Source of the DNA: Brugia malayi
Taxonomy: Eukaryota; Nematoda; Chromadorea; Rhabditida; Onchocercidae
NCBI RefSeq assembly: GCF_000002995.4
Contig: NW_025062476.1
Location: forward strand, 10,848,501 to 10,912,500
Direction: 5' to 3'
DNA: 64,000 nt
This document shows positions 51,257-64,000 of this stretch, in pieces. The notes under the pieces were generated by a model. That model did no database searches, was not told the DNA's origin, and saw only the letters and a list, made by a program, of their open reading frames with translations. Positions within the stretch are counted from its first letter, which is position 1, and each line of letters opens with the position of its first letter. A program made the translations under genes and the position numbers.

Positions 51257-51521
51257 TAATTTTAGTACATTACAATAATGATTGCACTGATATATTTCAT
51301 CGATAATGTTATCAGTTTGAAAAAATGACGGAGCATTTTTCTCTAATATTTGATATAATTTTGAAATAAATCCAAGCATTTGAGTTGTATTGCACGGAAA
51401 CAATGATATGAAGAAATTTTATCAGTGATTAGTTTAGTTTATCAGAACATCAAACTAATCACTATCACTGGCAATACCACACAAATGCTTCCAAAAAAAA
51501 AAAAAAAAAGAAAAAAAAAAA

Positions 51522-51755
51522 TTAATCAAATTAATTTCAGACTACACTTATTCTACCTTGTTTTTTTTTTTAAAAAAAAATTTAAAAAAGGAAGGAATAT
51601 GAAAAGCACAGCAAAAAAAGGAAAAGTATAATTAATATTAAATTATAGTAAATTGTAGAATAAAATTGTTAAGCAAAAAAAAAAAAAGAAAAAAATTATA
51701 ATATTTAACTTTGTATCAACGCAGAAAAATTTATAAAATCATACATAGAAAAATC
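51522..51755. repeat. Dispersed direct repeat, copy 1
   Basis: About 230 bp shared with copy 2 some 650 bp downstream. Shared words: TCAAATTAATTT, TATGAAAAGCACAGCAAAAA in this copy, AAGTATAATTAATA, AATTATAGTAAATT and ATTGTTAAGCAAAAAA. No coding potential or terminal inverted repeats seen. Confidence 0.8.
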
Positions 51756-52171
51756 CAATGAATAAAAACGAACAATACAAAATGATATAATAAATAATTC
51801 GATGAAATATGAAATTGTTTAAGATTTGTTTTTTTTAATTTTCATTACAGATAAATAGAACCAACAATAAAAAATTCTGTCCAAAACAAACTTTAAGTCA
51901 TATTATTATCACTTAAGGCATTTAATGAAGTAAAGCAAGAGAAGTAGTATAAATAAATTAAAACAATCATTTCTTTATTATCATTTAATCACTAAAAACG
52001 ATCATTCATTTTAATAGCACTACCTTTATTAATATTATAAATTTTAGCTTTTATTAAAAAATTTATCAAATAATTTTATTGGATATTTTATGCTAAATGA
52101 TAAAGTTTTCTTTGTGAAACAATTTTTTTCATTCTTTCTAAATTCAACAAAAAATGAGTCAGAAGATTTGG

Positions 52172-52404
52172 AAAAATTTAGTCAAATTAATTTTTGAGTA
52201 TACTTATTTTACTGTTTAAAAAAAAGAAACTTTAAAAAGGGAAAGAAAATGAAAAGCACAGCAAAAAAAGAAAAGTATAATTAATAATAAATTATAGTAA
52301 ATTATAGAATAACATTGTTAAGCAAAAAAGAAAAAAAAAATTATAATAATTAACTTTTTAAATACATTGAAAAGTTTATAAAATGAAATATAGAAAAATT
52401 TCAA
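52172..52404. repeat. Dispersed direct repeat, copy 2
   Basis: Partner of the 51.52 kb copy in the same orientation, diverged by scattered substitutions and poly-A length changes. The pair indicates a segmental duplication of about 650-bp offset, or two copies of an uncharacterised repeat. Confidence 0.8.
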
Positions 52405-55122
52405 AATGTGTAAAATGAATGAATGAAATTTGCTAAAAAAGCAATGAAATATTTGAATCACTTCGCAATAGCATTTTTCATTTACTGTTAGTAACAAAAA
52501 GCTTTAAAAATGATTGTAGTGATGTAATTTAAAATTCAAAAAAAAAAAAATTTTAAAATTCAAAAAAAAAAAAAAAAGATTTAAAATCAAAAAAAAAGTT
52601 CCATCAAATTCTTTTTGCAAACATTTATGAATAATTTACTGTAAATCACAAAATTTTAGTAAATATTTCAAATATGAAATAATTAATAAAACAGCTTCAA
52701 AGTTAAATTTATTTTGATCAAATTTTTAGAAAAAATTGAAAAATTTTGGAAATTTCAAATTAAATGAAATCAATTCAATAATATGTTTATCACTAAATTA
52801 TAATATGTGCGTATATCAGCGAATGATATAAAATCAATTTTATCAAATTGAAAGAAAATAAAGCGATTGCTTTGCTTTGTAAATTTTAGGGCTAATATTT
52901 GCATCGAAATATAAAAAATTAAGAATGCAAAAAAAATAGTAAAAAATTTGATATTTAAGCAAATGACTAAAATTTATTGATAAAAAGTTGTTAGTCCAAT
53001 TGTTATTATTATCACTTATATCACTAATTATTAATATTATTTTTATTGCTATTATTATCATTTCATTATCACCATTGTTATTATTATTGCTATCCTTATC
53101 ATTATTACTATCATTATTACTATTAATAATTATTGTTATTACTATTTTATATGAAATTTTATGTCAGATTAATAAATTTTGTAGATTAAACATCAATTTT
53201 ATACTTAATATTTAACATTAAAAAAATTAAATTTGGAGTGAATAAAGAAAAAAGAAATACATTGTGAGAGAAATTTAAATATTTCATGCGAATTTGCTTT
53301 TTTTTTTTTATTAATCTTATTTGTAGTTTATTTGGTTGAAAAAATTTAAAATTACTATTGTGCTACTTGCTAATGGCATGCAAATTTGTGGTATAAATTA
53401 TTTTTAGAACGATAGTAAATCATAAAAAATTTTGTTAAAAAAAACGAAAAAAAAATTTTAACTTTTATCATGCAAAAAAGGATGAAGCAAAAAAATAAAG
53501 TAAGAATTATATTCTTATTATTGTTAGTTTTACTTTCTATTTAAAAATTTGTTTAATTTATTAGTTTTGCCATATATACAAATAAAAATTTTGCTATAAT
53601 TAAGCATCGAAATTGAATTTAATCGTAAATAATATATTAAGAAAGATTCAAAAAGTGAAATCATTTTTTTTTAAAAATATATACAACAAATAATAAAAGG
53701 AAAAAAATTAACAAATAATAAAATGCAAAAAGTTTACAGAAAAATCAAACTTTAGTTCTTCATGAAAATAAATAGCATAATTGGAGGAACATTTCAAATT
53801 AGGTCAATGCCGCTAATTTCAAAAAAAAAAAAAAAGAAAATTGAAATTCACCTTTGATGAGATGTAAATTTATTTGTTAAAAATTCTTTATTATGCAATT
53901 TTTTTTTTGATGTTTTTTAAATATTTTTTTCAGAAGAAAAATGCTTATTTTCTTGTTAAATTTTGTTAAAATATTGAAAATTATTTGCTAATTCACTTAT
54001 ACTAACTCACATTGAAATGTATTAAATATTAATTAATAGCTTAAAATATGCATTGCAATTAAAAATTAATAAATTTAAAATTGTAAATAATTTAATTCTG
54101 TTATTTCAAAAAAGCGAACAAAAAATTTTTGTCATATAGTGTTTGCTATGTAAACAATTTGTTAGAGAATAAATTTTAAATTTTGAATTAAAAAAGAGAG
54201 AAAAATAGATCAAAGACAAATTTTATTTAAAATTGAGAAAGAAATTGAGGAAACTATCAAAAATTTTAATTTTACCAATTTCTATTTGCTTTTCAATTTT
54301 TTTTTTTTTATAAAAATAATATCGAAGTAACAAAAAAAAAAAAAAAAAAAATAAAGTTATCTTGAAATTGACCTACATAAAATGAATTTGTAAAATAAAT
54401 GGAAAAATTGGTTGGACCATATAAAATGAAAGATAAAAGAATTGTGTTAGGATTGTTTGGAACATAAATGATTAGTTGTGACCTTATTTAAATTTTAAGA
54501 ATAATAATCCCATTGGAACTATGAAAATATCCGTAAATAGAAATTTAATTTTTATTTTTGGAATGAAAAATTATTGGAGAGAAAAACGAACAATATTACT
54601 TCCATTAATTTTTTCAACATTTAAATTTTTGTCAAAGTATTTAACAATCAAAAATATAATCGGATAAAAAGTACTTTTGGAAGAAAAAATTAGCTACAAT
54701 AAATCTTCAAATTTTAACAAATTATTTATTGTTGAAAAATTTTATTTGTAGAAAATTTTATTTTTTATTCTTATTTCTTTTTTTGCAAATATTATTTTTT
54801 TCTTAATATTTTTTTTTGTGACAAAATTTGAATTTTTATAATTTTAAATTCATCATTTTGCATTTGCGTAATTCTTACCTATCAGAATTTAATTTCAATT
54901 TAAAATAGCATTGCTTGAAAGTAATCACAAATAAACAAAATATTTAAAGAAAAAAAAATTTGATTAAAAAAAAGCATTTGCTTAAGAAATATTTTCTAAA
55001 AATAAATTTTTTGAAATATCATCAGAAATCATTGTGACAAAAGTGGAAATGCATTCTGGAAAGTCCGAAATTTTATACAAATTTTATTCTTAAAAAGAAA
55101 TATCATTTAGTAGTATTATATT

Positions 55123-55168
55123 TTCTCTTTCTCTCTTTCTATCTCCCTCTCTCTCTCTCTCTCTTTTC
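55123..55168. repeat. CT microsatellite
   Basis: Imperfect TTTCTCTC followed by a run of about nine CT units. Pyrimidine-rich on the plus strand, within non-coding sequence. Confidence 0.85.
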
Positions 55169-58100
55169 ATCACTTCTTGTAATAAAAGAAAAAAATACTT
55201 CAACAACATCGTTAAAATAAGAAAGTTTGTGAAATTTTTATTCGAATTATTGCTTATTTAAAAGTTTTTTTTTATTTTTACACTCATAAATTACTTTCAT
55301 TAATTTCTTTCCATTTCTCTGTTCGACGATTTTCCCAATTTTAAAATTGCCTAAAATTTTAAGAGAAAAATGAAATAGGAATAGAACGAAATAAAACAAA
55401 AAGTTAAAACGCAAAAGGAATGAATTATAGTTAATCACTAATAAATAAATATATTTTATTGTTAAATTAATTTTTGGTCGAATTTATTTATTTATTATCC
55501 AAGCAATTCTTTATTTTATGTTAATAAAATTATTACAAACTTTATTAAATCATTTTGTTTACTTAAAAATTTCCAAAAAAAAAAAAATTACCAAACAAGA
55601 TTTTTTCTTACATTTTTCTCAAAGAATTGATTTAAATAGGTTTAAATTTAAATTTATTGAAGTAACTTTTTAAATAGTTTTTGAAAAAAATTATTCGTAT
55701 GTTCTTATCAGCTGATAATTTAGCATTTGATATTTATATTTGATGATATGAGCGGATGGATTAAGTATTGAATTTACCGATATTAATTCCAATCTCAATT
55801 AGTTTATTTTTCATTTATCACTTGAAGAAAATTTTTATTCAATATGAATTAGTTTAATAATAGTAGTTTGTAAAATTCATAAAAATATTCAAATTACTTC
55901 ATTTCAATTTATTAATTAAATTGTATTTATCTGTTCTAATATGAGAAATTATGGCTATAAAAGGATGCCAAAAAAGTTATTAAAGTAATCTAAAAAAAAA
56001 AATTTAAATATAAAGTAGAAAAAATTATAAATTTGACAATATTATAAAGTTAGGAATGAAAATGAATTTTTAAATTCTTAAATTCGCCTTTTTTGCTTCT
56101 TCTTCATTTGCTAAATTAAAAATAAGCAAAATAAAAATAAAATAATTTTTTTTTTGCAAAATGAAAGAAAGATAGTAATGAAAAATGAAAAAATTGTATG
56201 ATTTGATCAGTTCAATTTTCTAATTTTTTATTTCAAAATTTCATTTTCTATTTGAAAAAGGGTAAAGGAAAAGATTGGCTAAAAGATAAATAAAAAGAAA
56301 AATGAAAAAATATGAAAATATTATCGTTAATTTTAAAGGAAAAATAAAATGTTTAGAAAAAAGGAATGAATATATGAAAAATTTGATCTTATCATGGAGA
56401 AAATTTAAGTTTGCTTTCATTTCTAATAAATTTAAAATTTAAAATTGAGGAGAAAAAGCAAAAATTTAATTTCATCTCATTACAATTTTATAATAAAATT
56501 GCATATGCATTTTTCCACATTTTCCTCTTTGCTTACTTATTCAATTACAAATTAAAAACTCAAAATGAAATGAATTTAATCTTTTGTTTATTTATTTGTT
56601 TCCAAATTATTTATTTGTTTATTTCATCAGTCATATGCAATTCTTTCAATAAAAATCATTTCATTCGCTAAAACATAAATTTTCATATGCATTTCAATCA
56701 AAAAATTTAAAAAAGTACGAATTGAAAAAAAAAAAAATTAAATTTTTAGCAATGAAAAATTATCGAAATATAAGTGTATTCTTCTTATGATAGAAATATT
56801 TGAATTTGAACAAATGAGCAGCACTCCCCCTTTTTTTTGAAATATATTTCCAGAGTAAAGGATTTTTTAAATTTAAGTAACACCATAATTTTGAAATGAA
56901 ATTATAATTTCTTTACAGATGAGATCATAATTTTTTTCATGCTCTAATTGTGAATATACTACTGCAAAATTAAATTTATTATTGAAATTTTATTTTTGTT
57001 TAGAATGGATACCAACAGAAATAATAATTTATCACCTTGTGATTATATTTAGAAATGAAATTCAAGGTGATTGCTTTATTGGACAAAATGTCATTTAATC
57101 AAAGAGAATGGAAGGAGGAAATTTTTAAAAGCAAAAAAAAAAAGAAAAGTTCGAATTTACTTTCGAAATACTAAAAATCATAATTTCAATCTTTGATAAT
57201 TCTATAATTAGGTATTTTCATCCAAATTTTATTTAATCATAAAATAAATTAAATGAGAAAAAAATGAATTAAATTTTTGGACAAACATTACTTTTAATTA
57301 AACTATTAATTATTTAAAAATGAGATAAATAATGGAACATTTTCAACTTTTGTTGAATACAAAAACGAAATGAAATGAATTACTGAAAATAGTAATAAGC
57401 TAATTTTTCTTTTTTATCATTTTTTTTCGTTTCTTTTGCCTGAGAATACATCTGGTGGTTATAATTATAAATTTTATTACACAATACAAAAAGACAAAAA
57501 AAAGTTAATAGAAAAATCGATTTAATCAAAAACTCGAATTAAGCAAAAATTGAGTTAATCAAAAAAAAAAAAAAAAAATTTAATTAACCAAAAGAAAGAA
57601 GTAAATTGATTGGTGGAAACAAGAATTTAATTATCCAAAAGAAAAAAGAAAAGAATTTGAAATAATCAAAGACAAAAAAAAAAAACTTAGAGGTGGTGGA
57701 AGAAAATAATTTAATTTATGCTTACATTTGTTTGCTCGCTTAAAATAAATCAAAAAATGAATTATCAATTTGCAAAATTGATAAATCATTTTATCGATAT
57801 TAAATAAACATATTATTCCAAAACTCATTCTTTATTTCTTATAATTATCACATATAAAAGTATTTTGTTAAATTTCCTTTAGGCATAAAATTAACTTAAT
57901 TTTCTACCTTTTCTAGGCACATATTTAAGTATTATTATATGTATATGTCAACTTTAACATAAATTTAAATTTTTGAAATTTGTAAAATATATATTTATTC
58001 CAAATTTAATAGAATTATTTACGCATATTAAATTTCATGTGGCGCTTAAAATTTAGCGAAAAATAATCAAGTAAACCGATTAAAATTCAAGCATATATAC

Positions 58101-58998
58101 CTGAAATGATATTTGTTTACTTTTTTTTTAAATTAAATATATATCAAAAATAAAAATAAATTTACTTAAGTGCAAACATATATTTAAGAAATTGTTATCA
58201 TAATTAAAAATTAAAATAATAATAAGAAATTTAAACAAATGATTTATTTTAATATATTATATGGGGAACAAATATATCAAACAGAAATTATTTTAAGCAA
58301 TAATATATTAATCATTCGATGAATAAATATTTTTATTCAATATTGTTAATATATTTGAAAAAATTTTTGTATAAAAATCAGAAAAAAAGGATGAAAGCAT
58401 CGTATTTTTTTTTAAAAAAGATTACAAAAAATTTTTTTCCAAAAAAAAAAAGATGAAAAATTCATTAATAAAAAAAAAGAAAAGAAAAATTCGTCGATGA
58501 AAAATTTCATCGACATTTTTTGCGCTCTTTCGCTTCTTTCATTTATTCGTATAGTAAAATATGATATAACTATTTGTGAAATTCAATTAAACATTTCTGT
58601 TTGAGAAGGAATATTTCACTAATAACTTTTTTTTAAATTTAATTTTAATCATTTCATTAGTTAAAAGTAAACAAAAATAATAATTGATTGTGTGATAATT
58701 GTTGTTTATCCTTTTAAGTTTATTCTTTTTTCATTTCATTTTAACTTTACAATATGTTAATTAATTTTCTGTATTATTATTAAACATACTGTTATGAGCG
58801 TTTTTTTTTCAATTCAAAAATTGTTACAGTTTTTTTTTAAAAATTAAAAATTTAAATTAAAGATGTTAAATTAATGAGTGTAAAATTCAAAAAAAAAAAG
58901 AGAGATAAAGTGAAAATAAAAAATAAATACGAGTAGTAGTGTCAATGTTCTTTAATTTAAAATCGTTTTTTGAAAAAAAAAAAAATTAAAATTAAAAA

Positions 58999-59022
58999 AA
59001 CACACACACACATACACACAAA
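58999..59022. repeat. CA microsatellite
   Basis: About eleven CA units with one TA interruption, directly after an A/T-rich run. Confidence 0.85.
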
Positions 59023-60049
59023 ATTTGTGTCAATGATTTCAGAAAGATGAAAATGTAATTGGAGCAGAAGCAATGTGTTGACAACAAAATTATCTTTTTA
59101 CCTGTCTCTCTTCAAAAACTTTTTTTCTTCCTTCTATTTATTTTACCTTTGCTTTAACGCATGTATCACTTGAAATTTAAATTGAAATGAATGAAACTAA
59201 ATTGAAAAGTACAATAGTTAGAGTAAACAAAAATGTACGCATACTATTTAAATTTTAAATTAACAAAAAAAAAAAAAAAAAAAGAAAGAAGGAATGAAAA
59301 TTGAGATATTGCAATATTGGAAATGAAAATAAATTTTATTAAGAAAACAAAATTGGTAAAAGAGAATGTGAAATATAAACAAATTAAAATGAAAATATTT
59401 TTTAGTGTAAATGTTGCTTCAAATTTCAATGGATGGAAGAAAATGTGTAATGTCAAATTTGAATTGATAAATGGAAATGACTAGCAGAAAAGAGAAGATA
59501 AAATTAAAGGAAACAAATTGAAATATGCAATTAATCAAACAAAAAGATTTTATATTGGAATATTTATAATAATTACAGTTATTCATTCTTATTTTGTATA
59601 TTTTGCACTATTTATTTGCATTAATCAAAAACTAATTAAGCAAAAATAAATTAAACTTAAATAAATGATAAAACCAAATTTTTATTTACAACATTTTCGT
59701 AACTAATTTTGTGAGCATTTTCCCATTTTTTAATTTTTCCTTACAAAAAAATATAGCAAACATCCACTATTTAAAATTTGAAAAGTTTTAAGAATTCCAA
59801 AAAATTTTTAATTCTCCGAAAAATTTTCCGGTAAAATTTATCTTTTTTTTTTATTTGTTTCATTTCCAGCATAGAGGAAGTTGTATTTGATGAAATTGAA
59901 TAAAAAAAAAAAAAACTTTGGAATTAATAGTTGAATTTTTATTTTGAAGAAAGGGTAGAAAAATCAGATAACTCTTAAGTAGCTGTAAGGAAGAAAAAAT
60001 TCTTTTTTTTCATTTGAAAAGATGAAAATAACAAGTTATACTTTTATCA

Positions 60050-60310
60050 ATTAATACCCGCGGAAGAATGATTGGTAATGGGTAAGTTTCCCGGGTTGAT
60101 TTGTGAAACTTGTTATGATCATCATCATCAGTTCATATTATGATGATGTAGAGGAATCGAATTTCAACTACAGTTGATACTACTTGCTTGAAATGTCATA
60201 CTCATCAATACTTTATTCTCAATGAAAAATTCTGGTTCGACAGAATGAGCGAAGAATTAAAAGGATAACTAACCGGTTTTAGTTTCTTGATGCAAATGAT
60301 GGATGAGAAA
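60050..60310. other. Higher-complexity island, possible exon or promoter
   Basis: Contains CCCGCGG and CCCGGG, unlike the flanks. Donor-like sites occur on both strands: plus AATGG|GTAAGT near 60080, after a short ATG frame, and minus CGCGG|GTATTA near 60060. No family match and no unique frame, so no gene is called. Confidence 0.3.
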
Positions 60311-63300
60311 AAGTATGGAAATGCATTCAGGAAATATGTTTCAATCAGTAAAAAAAATTTTTTTTTAAAAAATTTTGTTTTGCGACTAATTATTACATTT
60401 TTTTTTCTTTTTTAAAGAATAATTCTTTGAAAATTTCAACAATTTGTCGACTCATTTTTATTTGTAAATAATCAAATAAATAAATAACTAATTGTACACT
60501 AATTACATTTATATAAATAAATAGGTAAGTAAATAAATACAACTTTAATCAAATATCCAGAAGTGTATTATGAATGGAAAATATTTTTTACAGCTAGAAA
60601 ATTCGTTGTAAGCATAATAATAATAAATGATAGTAGCATTAATAATAAATAATAATGATAACAATGATAATAATAATGTGTATGTAGTTGAATATCGATT
60701 TATGTAGTAATAATAATTATCAAAAATTTAAATTCATCGCCAAATTTTTAATCATCAAAAAATAATCTATCAAAAAATCATGAAGGAATATCTGCTAGCA
60801 ATTTCGATTGAATTACGACATTTATATTCTATCAAATGATGATAAAACTATGATAAGTTATGATACTGAATAGTTCTATAGGGAGGGCAATACCTTGAAA
60901 TGGGAAGACAATAGCAGTTAATTTTTCAATCTGATAAGTCATAAATGATGATTTGATAAATATAGTGGTAAACTAAACCTGTTATCTATAACAGTTATCG
61001 TCATCCTGATAACAATGATAGTTTGATTCATTGTCATCATAATTATCATTGCTGATCATTTATCATTAAACGATGATTATTCGTCTATACATTGTGTTAA
61101 ATTGTAAAATAAAGAAATTGAATACTTTTTGGCGAATGATATTAAAAAGAAAGAATGAATTACACATTTAATACATTTAATTTAACATTTACACTAAGCA
61201 AATTATTTAAAAAAAAAAAAGAATGGAAAAATTTTTTTAATATTAACCGAATAAAAATTTCATACAATGAAAGAAGAAATAAAATTAAATTAAAAAAATT
61301 TACTTTAAATAAGAAACAAACAAATAAATTACGAATTTATGAAAGTTTTTTAATTATTTTTGTAATAAATAGTCTTATTATTGTTTTTTTTTTTTTCTAT
61401 AAAAAAGCTAATAAAGAAAAAAAGATAAAAGATAAAAATAAAAGAATGAAATAAAATGCAAATGAAAATTAAATTTATTTTGATCATTTATTTATTCTCT
61501 AAATTTAAAATCTTTTCTGATGAGTATATGAGGAAGCTTAATCATATGCTATTGACGGGTGAGCTGAATAAATTAAATTTTAACAGAGACAAAATTTAAT
61601 TTAAATAATCAATGCGGAAAAAAGTATTGATATTATGCGGAATATTTATGATAATGATAACGAAGTTAATTATAAATTAGAAAATAAATGATTTTCATTC
61701 ATTTGCAATTCTGAAAACAAATAAAATAATTAATTAGATGAGTTATTTTAACATTAAATGATGCACTTTGATGACATTAATATTATGCAATGAGACAATT
61801 TGGTATTATATTGTTGGCTGAATATTCCATTAATGAATTTTAGTGTCATTTTGAAAATTTGAATCAATAAATGAGGCAGTAGAAATGAGTCGTCGCATTT
61901 TATATTCATTGGCATATGTTTGTTGTCCATTTTAAACATTGGTTTAAGAGTGTCCAATCAAGTAGTCAAGCAAATTCGAAAGGATCTCTTTTCTTTTTCT
62001 TTTGTTGAAAAGTGAAAATTTCCATGTAAATATTTGTTTATCTGAAATATTCTCTCAGTACCAAAAAAAAAAGTTACTCATTCTTAAGTTAACTTATAAA
62101 ATTACCTAATGATTTGATCTTGGCCATTTTTTTTTTTACTTTAAATAATTTATTCAATTATGTAATAAATGTATCACCAAAAGAAAAATTAAATTAAAAC
62201 AAATTTACAAACAATATTATCGAATATATATTACCATTGTTTATTTTGCTTGCTGACAGAAATTATCTTACTGATTTTTTTAAAATTCAAAAAAATTATA
62301 AGGAAAAATTAAAAAAAAATATTTTAAATAGGCGGAACAAATGAAATGCCAATGCCAATTAATGTCTTTTAATCAATTAATTAATTAATTGATTTAATTT
62401 TGCCAACTTTATTAATTAATTCAATGGGAAGATGAAAAAAAAATAACACACATGAAGAGAATAAATGAAATTTATAAAATTTGAAATTTTTGAAAAAATT
62501 TAATTTTAAAAAAGATCAGAAAGGATGAAGGATGTTATTAGAAGAAGAAGATAAAGTGAAGAGGGAGAGGGAAACAAAAAAAGATGGATAAGTGATTGAA
62601 ATTTAAACAAATTACGAAGTTAGGCGAACAAAGCAAATTGAAAAAAAAAATTTTTCAGGCAGTTAATTAATTGATTGAAGTTCATTGTGAATAATTTTTC
62701 TTTATACGATAACAAGATGAAAGAAAGGGAGAGAGAAGGAAAGAGAGGAAGAAAAAAGATGGAAGGATTTAAAAAGGAGTGGATTTGATTGACAATGCAT
62801 CTGATATCACTTTATGGGAATTAAAAGAATTTACAAAATTAAATGATGTTGACAAATGCGCTCCCTAAAATGATTTACACACAATGACATAAAAATAAAA
62901 AAAAAAAAAAAGGCTCAGAAGATGAAGGAAATCGATGACATCTATTAGAATAAATTTAAAAATGAATTTAATCAGTAAATAAATGATTGTTTACAATTTT
63001 TAATATTATTGTTATTATTATGTAATTCTTTTTTTCCTCATAAATCATCAAGTAATAATGTATTTCAACTAAATTTACTATGGTAAATGAATAATTATAT
63101 CTGATTTTGTAATTTAATTATTTATTTATTGATTAAATTCATCTGTAAATGAACAAATGGATAATTATGTTTAATGATAATTACTATTGCTATTACAATT
63201 TATTTTTTATTTAATCCTCAATTGATGATATTTTAAAATTTGAAAAAAAAAATGCAAACATTTTAATTGTTCACTTTTATTCATTTACTTGGTTGATTTT

Positions 63301-64000
63301 AAATTATTAATTAGTCTTATTGATAGATCAATTATTGATAGCGTAATTTTACTTACTAAATCAATAGCTTTGAATATATGCTTACTTCACTGACATTTGC
63401 GCATTACATTATAAAAGAAATAAATGCGATCAATCAGTCGAAAGATAATCAGTATTTCTCAGCGAGTTTATCAATTTTTTTTTTTTTTCAAAAGTTTTTA
63501 AACATTTGATGAATTAACATAATTTATTTATTTGTATTTATCATAACTTTATTTATCATAAATAATAATTTATCATTTAATTTGATCATTTTAAATTCAT
63601 TAATTAATAAAAAAAATGAATATTCCACTTTTTTTTTTTTTCATTTTCATTTATCAAATATCTAATAATGCATATAAGAAAGAAAAGTAATACATGAAAA
63701 ATTGACAGCAGTATTCCTATCTTAGTCAGAAATTAAAAATGTAAAAATAATCGATGACAAAATTTTTAAAATAAACGAATTTTGAAACAAATTGGTTTAG
63801 TGGAAATAATAAATACATTGATTTCTTTGCATTAGTAAAATAAATTCCTAAAATAATAGCAGTTGAAAAAAGAAAAAATTTTGTAACAAAAACCAATTTT
63901 TTTTTTATCAAGCATTAATTTTAACTTTAAAAGTAAACAAAAATAAAAGCAAAGTAAAAACAGAGGTAAACTACAAGCATTTCAGTTTTAATATTAATTA

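Larger units (their letters stand above)
50604..64000. other. AT-rich region without a recognised gene
   Basis: May be 5' flank or further 5' UTR introns of the RAP1GAP-like gene. Contains duplications at 51.09-51.26 kb and 51.52/52.17 kb, triplet repeats (52.99-53.15, 60.60-60.69 kb), CT and CA microsatellites, and an island near 60.05-60.30 kb. No family-like protein was seen on either strand. Confidence 0.5.

Noticed and set aside
52988..53215. Hydrophobic plus-strand frame that looks like a membrane protein
   Set aside because: Produced by TTA/ATT triplet repeats; no conserved residues.
61754..61957. 67-codon minus-strand frame with varied amino acids
   Set aside because: Plausible composition, but no acceptor, donor or family resemblance that would make it an exon.

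Overview
The window looks like nuclear DNA of a nematode, probably a spirurid or filarial-type roundworm. The reasons are very AT-rich sequence, genes broken into short exons, acceptors close to the nematode TTTTCAG consensus, donors of GTAAGT type, and proteins that align with animal families. The species cannot be named from this sequence. Gene models were built by hand from splice signals, reading phase and remembered family consensus; no search was run.

Layout. (1) 1-1965, plus strand: the 3' end of a gene with a C3H1-type zinc finger like that of ZFC3H1; its 5' part lies before the window or is unresolved. (2) 3568-7704, plus strand: a complete nine-exon gene for OST48 (DDOST), the 48 kDa subunit of the ER oligosaccharyltransferase, 440 residues, with one apparent GC-AG intron. 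(3) 9146 to about 50.6 kb, minus strand: a very long RAP1GAP-family gene that converges on OST48. A compact 3' block (9.1-15.4 kb) encodes the Rap-GAP catalytic region and a C-terminal tail with a coiled coil. The 5' half is spread over about 35 kb of AT-rich intron. It has a GoLoco exon (23.7 kb), a phase-compatible upstream exon (24.4 kb), two alternative 5' coding exons (34.9 and 50.5 kb) that both end in phase 2, a 30-nt microexon candidate (33.5 kb), and a 1.17 kb exon (16.2-17.3 kb) that could be a proximal first exon or a giant cassette exon. (4) 50.6-64 kb: no gene found; AT-rich sequence with simple repeats, duplications and one island of higher complexity near 60.1-60.3 kb.

The three genes have unrelated roles: nuclear RNA surveillance (inferred), ER N-glycosylation, and Rap/G-alpha signalling. 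The most interesting structure is the RAP1GAP locus. Its alternative 5' exons would give proteins with or without the G-alpha-binding GoLoco motif joined to the same GAP domain. The acceptor of the GoLoco exon lies inside a local tandem duplication. The large introns hold degenerate minisatellites and a canonical G-quadruplex sequence. No tRNA, rRNA, CRISPR array or clear transposon was recognised.
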